Source: Erythrobacter sp. JK5
GTDB taxonomy: Bacteria > Pseudomonadota > Alphaproteobacteria > Sphingomonadales > Sphingomonadaceae
Length of the DNA stretch: 64,000 nucleotides
Direction: 5' to 3'
NCBI RefSeq assembly: GCF_018205975.1
Contig: NZ_CP073577.1
Coordinates: 1,426,001-1,490,000 of the forward strand
In this document: positions 25,926 to 34,558 of the stretch, piece after piece
Layout: each line of letters starts with the position of its first letter
How positions within the stretch are numbered: the stretch's first letter is position 1
Program-made: the position numbers and the translations under genes
Notes under the pieces: generated by a model
The model's input: the letters and a program-made list of their open reading frames with translations, nothing else
Databases searched by the model: none
What the model was told of the DNA's origin: nothing

Positions 25926-26125
25926 CTACGAATCGGAAAAGGATCAGCGGACGGCTCGAGCACCTTCCTCGGGGAGCCGTAATTGTAACCGATGCCGGAG
26001 ATCATTGGGTTCTCGAAGACTACGAACCCTCAAACAACGACTTTGGATTTGAGGTTACCGCAGAGGGTATCGTTGTCGGGTTCGACCGCCTTCGCGTCGA
26101 ATGGCTGGGGCAGGTGCCCGCCTAG
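25922..26125 (+). CDS. Small protein coupled to the transglycosylase (DUF5818-like)
   Basis: The 67-residue protein begins MTTNRKRISGRLEHLPRGAV and contains DAGDHWVLEDYEP and VGFDRLRVEWLG, a small all-beta pattern resembling DUF5818 (tentative). The ATG overlaps the upstream stop by four bases, so it is translationally coupled. There is no signal peptide, so it should be cytoplasmic although its partner is exported. It ends seven bases before the convergent integrase. Confidence 0.65.
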   Translation: MTTNRKRISGRLEHLPRGAVIVTDAGDHWVLEDYEPSNNDFGFEVTAEGIVVGFDRLRVEWLGQVPA

Positions 26126-26132
26126 GAGCAGG

Positions 26133-27385
26133 TCAAGCGGCTCTCAAAACAGCAATGTTTTGCGCTTTGCCGCCGATGGAATCGAGGAAGTCTGCCCAAT
26201 CCTGCAGCATTGCACGACGGGGAGCGAGATATTCGGCAGCATTGTATGCCCCGCGAACCTCGTTCTCTTCGCTGTGTGCCAATTGCAGTTCGACCCAGTC
26301 TTCATGATATCTGCGGATCCACATCGGTGGTTCGCTGACCTCGACCAGCTGCTCATTCGCCCAGGTGCTCGCCAGACCCCTGAAGCCGTGAACAGTTTGT
26401 CGCCCGTGGTAACCGAGGCGATAGAGGCCATAGATCATCGTATTCTCGGAAAGCGGCATCTTGGGCTTCTGGCCTGGAAAGACGTATTCGCCTTCGGACT
26501 TGCTGATCATATCTTGAGCAAGAGAAGCGGCTTGTCGCGACAAAGGCACGATATGCTCGCGGCCCATTTTCATCCGATCAGCGCCAATGCGCCAAACTGG
26601 TAAATCTCCGACTAGACCTTCAAACTCGTGCTTCTTGGCGAACCGGAGTTCCTTGGTCCGGACCCATGTAAGAAGAGCAAAGGTCAATGCCGCCCGCGTA
26701 ATTTCGGATCGTCTCTCACCCTCTTCCTGGTATCGCTCCATCTTGATGATGAGTTCGGGTAGCTGTGCCAGAGGCAGCTTCGCCATATGCTTGACCCGAG
26801 GACGTGGCTTCAAAGCCCCCGAAGATGCGCCGTTGGATCGGAATCGCAAAGTCCGCTGGCAATCGCGAACTGGAATACCTGACCAATGCATTGCTTGGCC
26901 CGTCGACTGATGTCGAGCGCGCCGCGCTCCTCGATCTTCCGAATGACCTTCAGGACTTCTGGTGGAGTTATCTCATGCATCATGAGCTCGCCTAAGACAG
27001 GAAGCACGTCCTGCTCCATCCGCGACCACACGCGCTTCGCATGGGCGGGATTGAGACTACTTGCTCTGTTCTCATGCCACATGGTGGCAATCGCCCTGAA
27101 GGTCTTAGCCTCTTCGAAGTCCCGACCCGGTTTGTGAACCATCGGGTCCCTGCCTTCGGCCAGCACACCCTTGGCAGCTCTCTTGAGTTCTCTTGCGGCC
27201 GCTATTCCGACTTCGGGGTAGGCACCGAAAGAAAGCAGCTTCTCCTTCCCGTGGTACCGGTATTTCAGCCGCCAGAGCTTCGAGCCGTTCTTTTGCACCA
27301 GGAGGAATAATCCCTCCCCATCCGCAAGCTTGTATGGACGCTCAGCCGCCTTCGCTTTTTTGATCTGAATCTCACTCAAGGCCAT
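26133..27385 (-). pseudogene. P4-type tyrosine integrase next to tRNA-Met, frameshifted
   Basis: The N-terminal half (27385 down to about 26820) has the DUF4102 arm-binding domain (LADGEGLFLLVQKNGSKLWR) and core-binding domain, ending DSDPTAHLRG. The second half, in another frame, continues GALKPRPRVKHMAKLP and keeps the catalytic set: TWVRTKELRFA, HGFRGLASTWANE, LAHSEENEVRGAYN and tyrosine in NAAEYL. The break falls in a C5/G5 run at 26816-26820. One added base restores a 417-residue protein of normal size. It reads toward the element with its start facing the tRNA gene, the usual arrangement of tRNA-targeting integrases. It is either a decayed integrase or a one-base sequence error. Confidence 0.88.
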
Positions 27386-27386
27386 T

Positions 27387-27438
27387 GGGGGTATCGCTCC
27401 TTTTCGCTACCCCCGGAAAATACCCCCAAAATACCCCC
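27387..27438. repeat. TACCCCC iterons upstream of the integrase
   Basis: TACCCCC occurs at 27408-27414, 27421-27427 and 27432-27438, and inverted (GGGGGTA) at 27387-27393. Such repeats are typical just upstream of P4-type integrases and are probable integrase or excisionase binding sites. Confidence 0.55.
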
Positions 27439-27452
27439 ACACCAAATCCGGC

Positions 27453-27558
27453 TTCAAGCGAATGCATGCGCACGCAAGCGGACGCGAATCACTCACATCA
27501 TTCTGTTTTAATTGAAGTTTACGGATGTATGCGGAAGCAAGCGAACCCATGCGGATTC
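27453..27558. repeat. GCAAGCG/ATGCGG short repeats between integrase and tRNA
   Basis: GCAAGCG recurs at 27474-27480 and 27537-27543, with related TCAAGCG near 27454. ATGCG recurs near 27466, 27529 and 27549. They lie between the integrase and the tRNA 3' end and could be arm-type integrase sites. Confidence 0.45.
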
Positions 27559-27563
27559 GAGAT

Positions 27564-27640
27564 TGGTAGCGGAGGAGGGACTCGAACCCCCGACACGCGG
27601 ATTATGATTCCGCTGCTCTAACCACCTGAGCTACTCCGCC
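27564..27640 (-). tRNA. tRNA-Met (anticodon CAT)
   Basis: The minus strand folds as a 77-base cloverleaf with encoded CCA (27564-27566). The acceptor begins GGCGGAG, the D-arm GCTCAGGTGGTTAGAGC is standard, the anticodon loop is ATCATAA (CAT) on a GCGGA/TCCGC stem, and the T-arm contains GGTTCGAGTCC. CAT could also mark a lysidine-modified tRNA-Ile, but the body matches the alphaproteobacterial elongator Met type. The 3' end faces the integrase, making it the probable attachment site. Confidence 0.93.
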
Positions 27641-27740
27641 CCATGCTTGCCGCGATGGGCTTCGCAAGGCGACAATCGCCTCTAGCGAGCGGCGCATTTA
27701 GGGTGCACGTGCGCAGCGGTCAACCACTGTTGAGCGGCTT

Positions 27741-28259
27741 TCATGCGCGCTCCTTGCCCCGAAACGCGCAGGTCTTCACCCATTCCCACGGACCACCGAG
27801 ATAGCGGTGCAGTTCGAGCGCGGGAAACGCGAAGTCGCGCGGCTCGATCTGTGGTGCCAGCTCGGCCTGCAGGGCGCGCGCCTCCTCCTTGCTCACCTTG
27901 TTCTGGATCGTGATGTGCGGGCGCGGTTCGTAGAGGTCCTGATCGGTCAGCGCGCCGTGGAAATGCTCCGCTATCATCGCGCGCAGCGCCAGCAGTCCGG
28001 GCGCTTCGAGTGCGATCGCCGTGCCCTTGCCGAGGTCCATCAGCCCGCTGATGCGCGCAGCCGGCGGCGCATACTCGCGCGCGACCTGCGGCAGGAAATC
28101 GCGCAGCTCATCGAGCAGCGACGGCGCGAAGGCGTGAAACATCGTGACATGCGCGTGCAGGTGATTGCGTTCGGGCGGGAAATGCGCGCGGCGCAGACCC
28201 TCTGCCCAGCCCTGAATGTCGGGCGGCAATTTGGCGGTGACGATGAAGGGACGGCTCAC
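27741..28259 (-). CDS. 2'-5' RNA ligase family (2H phosphoesterase) protein
   Basis: The 172-residue protein has two HxT motifs, LHAHVTMFH (about 34-42) and RPHITIQN (about 115-122), which together form the 2H phosphoesterase active site. Family members join or open 2'-5' RNA links or cyclic phosphates, and the cellular substrate is uncertain. It lies downstream of mltG on the same strand, separated by a short stretch containing a duplicated copy of the mltG 3' end. It is the first clearly chromosomal gene after the tRNA-Met border. Confidence 0.85.
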   Translation of the reverse strand: MSRPFIVTAKLPPDIQGWAEGLRRAHFPPERNHLHAHVTMFHAFAPSLLDELRDFLPQVAREYAPPAARISGLMDLGKGTAIALEAPGLLALRAMIAEHFHGALTDQDLYEPRPHITIQNKVSKEEARALQAELAPQIEPRDFAFPALELHRYLGGPWEWVKTCAFRGKERA

Positions 28260-28266
28260 GCCCTAC

Positions 28267-28385
28267 TCCATCTCCCCCCGCTCGCGGCAGGTTCTGTCGA
28301 GGTCCGCCGAGGACCGTTGAGCGCGGCGCGAGCGAAGGCTCATTTCGATAAGCGTCCGGTCATTCCATCTCCCCCCGCTCGCGGC
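28267..28385. repeat. 22-bp direct repeat duplicating the mltG 3' end
   Basis: The 22-base sequence at 28267-28288 (read TCCATCTCCCCCCGCTCGCG and two more bases) recurs at 28364-28385, 97 bases apart. The right copy encodes the last residues of MltG (RERGEME and stop). The left copy repeats this out of the gene. Confidence 0.7.
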
Positions 28386-29331
28386 GGATCGCGTACCATC
28401 TCTCGACATTGGCGTTGTGCTGTTCAAGCGTGTCGGCAAACCAGTGCCCGCCGGTCCCGTCGGCGACCATGAACAGCGCGCTGGTCCTTTCCGGATTGAG
28501 AACCGCCGCAATGCTTTCGCGCCCCGGATTGGTGATCGGGCCTTCGGGCAGGCCGACGCGGGTGTAGGTGTTGTAGCCGTTGACAGCCGCGATCTCGGAC
28601 TGGCGGATGCGGCGGCCCAGCGGCTTGCCCTTGGTGATCGGATAGATGATCGTCGGATCGGCCTGCAGCAGCATCCCGGTCTTCACCCGGTTGGAATAGA
28701 GGCCCGCGACCATCCGCCGCTCCGACGGCTTGCCGGTTTCCTTCTCGACAACCGAGGCGAGGATCAGCGCGTCGCGCATCGTTTCGACCGCGATATCCGG
28801 CTGGCGTTCGGCCCATGCTTCGGCGAGATAGGTGTCCATGGCAGCCTGCATCTGCTCGATCAGCGAGGCACGGCTCTGGTTGCGCTCGAAGGCATAGGTG
28901 TCGGGCAGGATCGAGCCTTCGGGAGGCACGTCGATCTCGCCGGTGAGCAGTTCCTCTGCCATCAGCTTTTCGTAGACCAGGATCGAGGGCATGCCTTCGG
29001 GTATGGTCACAAACCGGCGGATCACATCGCCCGCCTGGAACGCCGCGAGGATCTGGCCTTGCGACATTCCGGGGGTCAGCAGGAACTCCCCCGCCTGGAT
29101 CGGATCGGACGAGCCGAAGATGCGAGCTCGCAATACGAAGCCGTCGGTCGATGTAATTAGGCCTTCGTCTTCGAGCTTGTCCGCCACCGCGCTGACCGAA
29201 GCTCCGGCCGGAATAACGAAGGGGGTCTCGTCCTTGACCGTCGCGCCACCCAAAAGCGACGCACCCAGATATAGCCCGGCGGCGCCAGCCAGCGCCAGCA
29301 CCAGCCCGACAATAAGGCCAAGGCGCTTCAC
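28360..29331 (-). CDS. mltG: Endolytic transglycosylase MltG
   Basis: An inner-membrane enzyme that cuts nascent glycan strands and sets their length. The single N-terminal membrane segment is RLGLIVGLVLALAGAAGLYL (about 3-22). A LysM-like region follows, then the YceG domain with ILASVVEKETGKPSERRMVAGLY holding the catalytic glutamate, LQADPTIIYP, and YNTYTRVGLPEGPITNPG near the end. The length (323 aa) is usual. It starts four bases after the fabF stop on the same strand, a common fabF-mltG arrangement in alphaproteobacteria that links lipid and wall synthesis. Confidence 0.94.
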   Translation of the reverse strand: MKRLGLIVGLVLALAGAAGLYLGASLLGGATVKDETPFVIPAGASVSAVADKLEDEGLITSTDGFVLRARIFGSSDPIQAGEFLLTPGMSQGQILAAFQAGDVIRRFVTIPEGMPSILVYEKLMAEELLTGEIDVPPEGSILPDTYAFERNQSRASLIEQMQAAMDTYLAEAWAERQPDIAVETMRDALILASVVEKETGKPSERRMVAGLYSNRVKTGMLLQADPTIIYPITKGKPLGRRIRQSEIAAVNGYNTYTRVGLPEGPITNPGRESIAAVLNPERTSALFMVADGTGGHWFADTLEQHNANVERWYAIRRERGEME

Positions 29332-29335
29332 CGGA

Positions 29336-30595
29336 TCAATCGATTTTCTGCATGATCAGCGAGGCGTTGGTACCGCCGAAGCCGAAGCTGTTGTTCAGCA
29401 CCGCGCGCACTTCGCGTTGCCGCGCCTTGAGCGGCACCAGATCGATTCCCTCCGTGCCTTCATCGGGGTTGTGCAGGTTGAGCGTTGGCGGAACCACGCC
29501 GTCGCGCATGGCGAGGATGCAGAACACTGCTTCGACCGCGCCCGCGCCGCCCAGCAAATGCCCGATTGCCGACTTGGTCGAGCTCATCGAGGCACCGCCG
29601 AGATCGTCGCCCAGCACGCGCTTGACCGCGGCGAGTTCGATCGTGTCGGCCATCGTCGAGGTGCCGTGGGCGTTGACGTAGTCGATATCGCCCGGCCCGA
29701 GACCCGCCTTGCGCAGCGCCATCCGCATCGCCAGCTCCGCGCCCTTGCCTTCCGGATGCGGCGCGGTGACGTGATAGGCATCGCCCGACAGGCCGTAACC
29801 GGTCACTTCGGCGTAGATGGTCGCCCCCCGCGCTTTCGCGCGCTCGTATTCCTCGAGCACGATCACGCCCGCGCCTTCGCCCATCACGAAGCCGTCGCGG
29901 TCGCGGTCGTAAGGGCGGCTCGCCTCGGTCGGGCGATCGTTCATGCTGCAGTTGAGCGCACGCGCTTGCGCGAACCCGGCGATCCCCAGCGGATTGATCG
30001 TGCTTTCGGCCCCGCCCGCCAGCATAACGTCGGCATCGTCCATCTGGATCATCCGCGCGGCATCGCCGATCGAGTGCGCGCCGGTCGAACAGGCGGTCAC
30101 GACTGCGTGGTTGGGGCCCATGAAACCGTACTTGATCTGCACCTGCCCGGTCACGAGGTTGATCAGGCGCCCGTGGACGAAGTGCGGGCTGACCCGGCCC
30201 GGTCCGCGCTCGTGGAGATTGACGCTTTCGAGCTCGATCCCCGGCAATCCGCCGATCCCGGCACCGATCGAACAGCCGGTGCGCAGCTTCTCCTCGTCAC
30301 TCATTTCGGTCAGGCCGGCATCTTCGAGCGCCTGGCCGGCCGCATCTATGCCGTAGACGATGAAGGGATCGACCTGCCGCTGGATCTTGTGGTCGACGCG
30401 CTTGTCCGCATCGAAGCCCCAGGCATGGTCCTTGGGCTTCACCTCGCAGGCGATGGTGCATTTCTGCCCTTCGGGCTCGAAGCGCGTAATCGGCCCCGCA
30501 CCGCTTTCGCCTGCAATCAGGTTTTTCCAGCTGGTTTCGACATCCCCGCCCAACGGTGTGACGAGACCCAGTCCGGTTACAACCACACGGCGCAT
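29336..30595 (-). CDS. fabF: Beta-ketoacyl-ACP synthase II
   Basis: The enzyme elongates acyl-ACP with malonyl-ACP in fatty acid synthesis. The Cys-His-His triad is visible in VVTACSTGAHSIGDA, VNAHGTSTMADTIE and STKSAIGHLLGGAGAVE; the C-terminal loop FGFGGTNASLIM is also present. The length of 419 residues is normal for FabF. acpP lies 95 bases upstream in the same direction and mltG follows, giving an acpP-fabF-mltG cluster. The start MRRVVVTGLGLVTPLGG is the family's own beginning and has GGAGGG upstream. Confidence 0.96.
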   Translation of the reverse strand: MRRVVVTGLGLVTPLGGDVETSWKNLIAGESGAGPITRFEPEGQKCTIACEVKPKDHAWGFDADKRVDHKIQRQVDPFIVYGIDAAGQALEDAGLTEMSDEEKLRTGCSIGAGIGGLPGIELESVNLHERGPGRVSPHFVHGRLINLVTGQVQIKYGFMGPNHAVVTACSTGAHSIGDAARMIQMDDADVMLAGGAESTINPLGIAGFAQARALNCSMNDRPTEASRPYDRDRDGFVMGEGAGVIVLEEYERAKARGATIYAEVTGYGLSGDAYHVTAPHPEGKGAELAMRMALRKAGLGPGDIDYVNAHGTSTMADTIELAAVKRVLGDDLGGASMSSTKSAIGHLLGGAGAVEAVFCILAMRDGVVPPTLNLHNPDEGTEGIDLVPLKARQREVRAVLNNSFGFGGTNASLIMQKID

Positions 30596-30616
30596 TGCAA
30601 TCCCTCCGAAACACTA

Positions 30617-30650
30617 CAGGCCCGCGACCCTCAGCGGGCTCGGGCCTGTT
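30617..30650 (-). terminator. Hairpin between acpP and fabF, possible attenuator
   Basis: ACAGGCCCG (30617-30625) pairs with CGGGCCTGT (30642-30650) around a 16-base loop. It lacks a T run, so it may reduce rather than end read-through into fabF, or protect the acpP mRNA. Confidence 0.45.
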
Positions 30651-30690
30651 GGTCAACGCCCCGCCGTCCGGCGGAGCCGATGCGGGCAGA

Positions 30691-30927
30691 TCAGCCCTTG
30701 TTTTCTTCGATGTACTTGGTGGCGTCGCCGACCGTCGTAATCTTCTCGGCTGCATCGTCGGGGATTTCGACGCCGAATTCCTCTTCGAACGCCATCACCA
30801 GTTCGACGATATCGAGGCTGTCGGCCCCCAGATCATCGATGAAGCTTGCTTCCTGGGTGACCTTGTCGCCTTCGACGCCAAGGTGCTCGACGACAATCTT
30901 CTGCACGCGGTCGGCAGTATCGCTCAT
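30691..30927 (-). CDS. acpP: Acyl carrier protein
   Basis: The 78-residue acidic protein has the phosphopantetheine attachment motif in [20 protein letters not shown], where the serine (about residue 36) carries the cofactor. It carries growing acyl chains to FabF, FabZ and others. The start [18 protein letters not shown] is canonical, as is the length. It lies upstream of fabF in the same direction. Confidence 0.97.
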   Translation of the reverse strand: MSDTADRVQKIVVEHLGVEGDKVTQEASFIDDLGADSLDIVELVMAFEEEFGVEIPDDAAEKITTVGDATKYIEENKG

Positions 30928-31021
30928 GTGTGTCCCTCTTGAATTGGGGGTTAAGAATTGGCCTTCGCCCTAATCAAGGGCGCGAATGAGCGCAAGTGGC
31001 GATCGATTTTCCGCAACAGGT

Positions 31022-31819
31022 TCAGTCGAACAGCGATTGTGCATCCTGCCGCTCGATATCGCCCCGGAACGCCAGCGAACGTTCGATCATGTATTTATGC
31101 CATCCGCCGAACATCACAAGGGCGCGCAGGCTCTGGCCGCCGATCGTGTCGAGCGCGGCGTTGATGAGTCCCGTGTGGGCGGCGTTGATCTTGGTCCAGC
31201 CGCCCGCGCCAAGATCGGGGTCGAAATAAATCTGGTAGGGCGTCTGCCCGCGCTGCACGAGCACGTCGTATTCCGGCGAATGGATGAAGCGCGGGTCATC
31301 GCCACGCCCGTCGAGGGCGCGGGAGAGTTCCGCCCTAGCCTCAAGATGTTCGGCCCATTGCGAGGCGCGGTCGCGATCGCTCTCGATCGCGCGAAGGGCG
31401 GCGCTCCGGTCGTCGGCAATCTGCTGCGTCCACCCGGCCGTGCCGACCAGCGTGAAATCCATCTCGCGCGAAAGCGGAAACACGACGTCGGTGTATTCGG
31501 GAAACACCCGGGTGCGCGGTTCGGTGACCTCGCCGGTTTCGGCAAAGCTGCGGCGCGCCTCGTCGATCCGGTCCGGCGGGATTTCGGTGAGTATGACGTC
31601 CGGCTCCGCCCGCCGGATCGCGGTGCGCAACCTATCGAGCGAATAGGCCTCGCTGGTTCGGTGATTGCCGTGGAGCACGGCAAGCACGGTCACCTTGGTC
31701 AAGGCCACGTCGGCGGGGTCGCTACCGGGTGCGCATCCGGTCAGCGCCTGGCTGGCACCCGCCAGACCGCTCGCGGCTGCGAGGCTCCCGAACATCGCTG
31801 TCCTGCGTGTCGCTTTCAT
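31022..31819 (-). CDS. Hypothetical exported protein with HGNH motif (TraB/TIKI-like?)
   Basis: The 265-residue protein has a twin-arginine-like and lipobox-containing N-terminus (MKATRRTAMFGSLAAASGLA, then ALTGCAPG), so it is probably exported and possibly a lipoprotein. The mature part starts VTVLAVLHGNHRTSEAYSLDRL, then PDVILTEIPPDRIDEA, and ends with ALVMFGGWHKYMIERSL. The early HGxH and later EIPP and GWHK spacing recalls TraB/TIKI-like proteins, but the match is weak. No operon partner is evident. Confidence 0.6.
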   Translation of the reverse strand: MKATRRTAMFGSLAAASGLAGASQALTGCAPGSDPADVALTKVTVLAVLHGNHRTSEAYSLDRLRTAIRRAEPDVILTEIPPDRIDEARRSFAETGEVTEPRTRVFPEYTDVVFPLSREMDFTLVGTAGWTQQIADDRSAALRAIESDRDRASQWAEHLEARAELSRALDGRGDDPRFIHSPEYDVLVQRGQTPYQIYFDPDLGAGGWTKINAAHTGLINAALDTIGGQSLRALVMFGGWHKYMIERSLAFRGDIERQDAQSLFD

Positions 31820-32013
31820 GGTTCCTCCCGGTTCCGGACATTCCGCCCGACTTGGCCTCGATATGCCGCCCCCGTCCAGTCTCTCGACCTGTCGCAGCTC
31901 AGGCGCGACTCGTCGTCCGGTACGGATCGAATTCCCGGTCTGACCGTTAAGTGATTGAAAGCGCGATACAATCGGTGTCGCACGCAGCCATACGCAGACC
32001 CTTAGGGAGACCC

Positions 32014-32448
32014 ATGACTACTGTTGATCTGATCAAGAACCTTACCCAAACCACTTACGATTCGGTCGAAGGTTATCGGCTCGCCGCCGAAAAGTCGGAC
32101 AATCCGACTCTCGAGCGCGCCTTTGCCCGCCGCGCCGGCGATCGCGCCGAAATCCTCAACCGTCTGAATTCCGCGATCCAGTCGCGCGGCGAAGCGCCGG
32201 TGACCGCTGCCAGCACGCAGGGCAAGGCCCACCAGTTCTTTCTCACCCTCACCGAGGCGCTGGGCGACAGCAACGAAGCCGCGATCAAGCGCGTGGAGGA
32301 AGGCGAGGAGTATCTTGCCGAGCAGTTTCGTGACGCGCTCAAGCGGGAAGACCTCGACAAAGACACGCGCATGCTGATCGAAACCGCCTATCGCGACGTG
32401 CGCGAAGGGGAACGCTTCAGCGACATGCTCGAGCAGCACTACGCGTAA
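32014..32448 (+). CDS. PA2169-type four-helix-bundle protein (DUF2383)
   Basis: The 144-residue soluble protein begins MTTVDLIKNLTQTTYDSVEG and continues through TLERAFARRAGDRAEILNRL and AIKRVEEGEEYLAEQFRDAL to EGERFSDMLEQHYA, the DUF2383 ferritin-like helical pattern. The ATG at 32014 has AGGGAGA upstream. Relatives are often general-stress proteins with no defined reaction. A strong terminator follows about 90 bases downstream. Confidence 0.85.
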   Translation: MTTVDLIKNLTQTTYDSVEGYRLAAEKSDNPTLERAFARRAGDRAEILNRLNSAIQSRGEAPVTAASTQGKAHQFFLTLTEALGDSNEAAIKRVEEGEEYLAEQFRDALKREDLDKDTRMLIETAYRDVREGERFSDMLEQHYA

Positions 32449-32538
32449 TCGGTACCCGGCGTTGCGCGCTACGCGACCTGGCGATCGTGCCACCAGCGCT
32501 CTGTGCCGGGCAATATAATCACGAAATCCTCACAGACT

Positions 32539-32570
32539 GGGGCGTCCGGACCTTCCGGGCGCCCATTTTT
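32539..32570 (+). terminator. Intrinsic terminator of the DUF2383 gene
   Basis: GGGCG-T-CCGG (32540-32549) pairs with CCGG-G-CGCCC (32555-32564), including a T-G wobble, and is followed by ATTTTT (32565-32570). The orientation and wobble suit the plus strand; aspS converges from the right. Confidence 0.85.
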
Positions 32571-32581
32571 CTTGCGAGAAT

Positions 32582-34365
32582 TCAGCTGTCTTTCGCGGGC
32601 GGTTCTACCGTGCGCAGGTGCAGTTCGCGCAGTTGCCTGGGTTCGGGCTTGCTTGGCGCGCCCATCATCAGGTCTTCGCCCTTCTGGTTCATCGGGAAGG
32701 CGATAACCTCTCGAATCGCTTCCTCGCCTGCCAGCAGCATCACGATGCGGTCGATCCCCGGTGCCGAGCCACCGTGCGGCGGCGCGCCCAGTTTGAAGGC
32801 TTCGATCATCCCGGCAAATTCGCGGTCGACCGTTTCCTTGTCATAGCCCGCGATTTCGAACGCCTTGTACATGATCTCCGGCTTGTGGTTCCGGATCGCG
32901 CCCGATGACAGCTCGTAGCCGTTGCAGACAATATCGTACTGCCACGCCCTGATGGTGAGCGGGTCCTGCGTCTCCAGCGCTTCCATCTCGCCCTGCGGCA
33001 TCGAGAACGGGTTGTGGCTGAAATCGACCTTCTTGTTTTCCTCGTCCCACTCGAACATCGGGAAGTCGACGATCCAGCAGAATTTGAAGCAGCCCTCTTC
33101 GATCAGGCCGAGCTGTTCGCCCACCTGCGTGCGCGCGGCACCTGCGAGCTTCGCGGCGTCCTTTTCCTTGCCCGCGGCAAAAAACAGGCCGTCATCGGGC
33201 CAAGGCCGAGCTCGTTGTAGAGCTCCTCCATGCGATCCGGCCCATGGTTCTTGGCGATCGGACCACCGAATTCGCCGCCCTTGCGGGTCACATAGCCGAG
33301 GCCCGCAAACCCTTCGGAACGCGCCCATTCGTTCATGTCGTCGAAGAACTTGCGGCTCTTGTCGGCGGTGTTCGGGGCTGCCACCACGCGCACCACGCCG
33401 CCGCCGCCAACGATCTTCTCGAACAGGCCGAAGCCCGATTTCTCGAAGTGGCTGGTGACGTCGCTGATGATCAGCGGGTTGCGCAGATCGGGCTTGTCGG
33501 TGCCGTATTTCAGCATCGCTTCAGCATAGGGAATGCGTGGGAATTCGCCCGACTTGGTTACGGTCTTGCCGTCGGCGAATTCCTCGAAACATCCGGCCAG
33601 CACCGGCTCGAGCGCCTGGAACACGTCTTCCTGAGTGACGAAGCTCATCTCGAAATCGAGCTGGTAGAATTCGAGGCTGCGGTCGGCGCGCAGGTCCTCG
33701 TCGCGGAAACACGGCGCGATCTGGAAATATTTGTCGAAGCCCGACACCATCAGCATCTGCTTGAACATCTGCGGCGCCTGGGGGAGCGCGTAGAACGTGC
33801 CCGGATGCATCCGGCTGGGCACGAGAAAGTCGCGCGCGCCTTCGGGGCTGGACGCGGTGAGGATCGGGGTCTGGAACTCGGTAAAGCCCTGATCGGTCAT
33901 CCGGCGGCGCAGGCTGGTGATGACCTTGCTGCGCAGCATGATGTTGCGATGCATCGTTTCGCGCCGCAGATCGAGGAAGCGGTACTTGAGGCGGATATGC
34001 TCGGGATATTCGAGCTCGTCCGCGACCGGCAGCGGCAATTCCTCCGCCGCGCTCTGCACCGCGATCGCGCGGGCGAACACTTCGACCTCGCCGGTCGCCA
34101 GCTTGGGGTTCACCGTTTCGGCGGTGCGCGCCTTGACCTCGCCATCGATGGTCACGACCGATTCGAGCCGCAGCTTGTCCAGCACGGCAAGCGCGGGCGA
34201 ATCCTCGTCCGCGACGATCTGGGTGATGCCATGGTGATCGCGCAGGTCGACGAACAGGACGCCACCGAAATCGCGCTTGCGATGCACCCAGCCCGAAAGA
34301 CGGACGGTTTCGCCAACATTCCCGGCGGAAAGCTGTGCGCAAGTATGAGATCGATAGGCGTGCAT
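32582..34365 (-). pseudogene. aspS: Aspartyl-tRNA synthetase, frame broken by one missing base (probable sequence error)
   Basis: AspRS attaches aspartate to tRNA. The first frame (from 34365) has the OB-fold anticodon-binding domain ([20 protein letters not shown]), class II motif 1 region, and motif 2 ([20 protein letters not shown]), then the GAD insertion. It loses frame after [10 protein letters not shown]. The second frame resumes [19 protein letters not shown] and includes [23 protein letters not shown] and motif 3 ([13 protein letters not shown]). The break is in a CCC/GGG run at 33197-33199, and one extra base gives 594 aligned residues, a normal AspRS length. Because aspS is essential, a one-base sequence error is more likely than true loss. 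Confidence 0.93.
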
Positions 34366-34558
34366 CTAATTTCTTGTCCTGTTTGGGTGTAAGGCGCTAA
34401 GGGCGCGCCGCGCAAAACGGCGTGGTGGCGTGGCTGCTCCAGTCCGCCCGGATACGCGCGCGCTAACAGGGGAACCACGTGGTTTTGTCAAGCCGCGCGG
34501 AAAACGAGTGGGACTTGTACCCGAGGGCGGCACTCCGCCCAAATTATGTGAAGTTGAG

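Noticed and set aside
27387..27558. CRISPR-like array
   Set aside because: The repeats are 7 bases or shorter and irregularly spaced, without uniform spacers; they suit integrase sites.
27385..27621. A 78-codon plus-strand frame across the tRNA region
   Set aside because: It runs through the integrase-binding repeats and the tRNA-Met gene and lacks a ribosome binding site.
28991..30973. A 660-codon plus-strand open frame
   Set aside because: It runs antisense through mltG, fabF and acpP, which are all certain genes.
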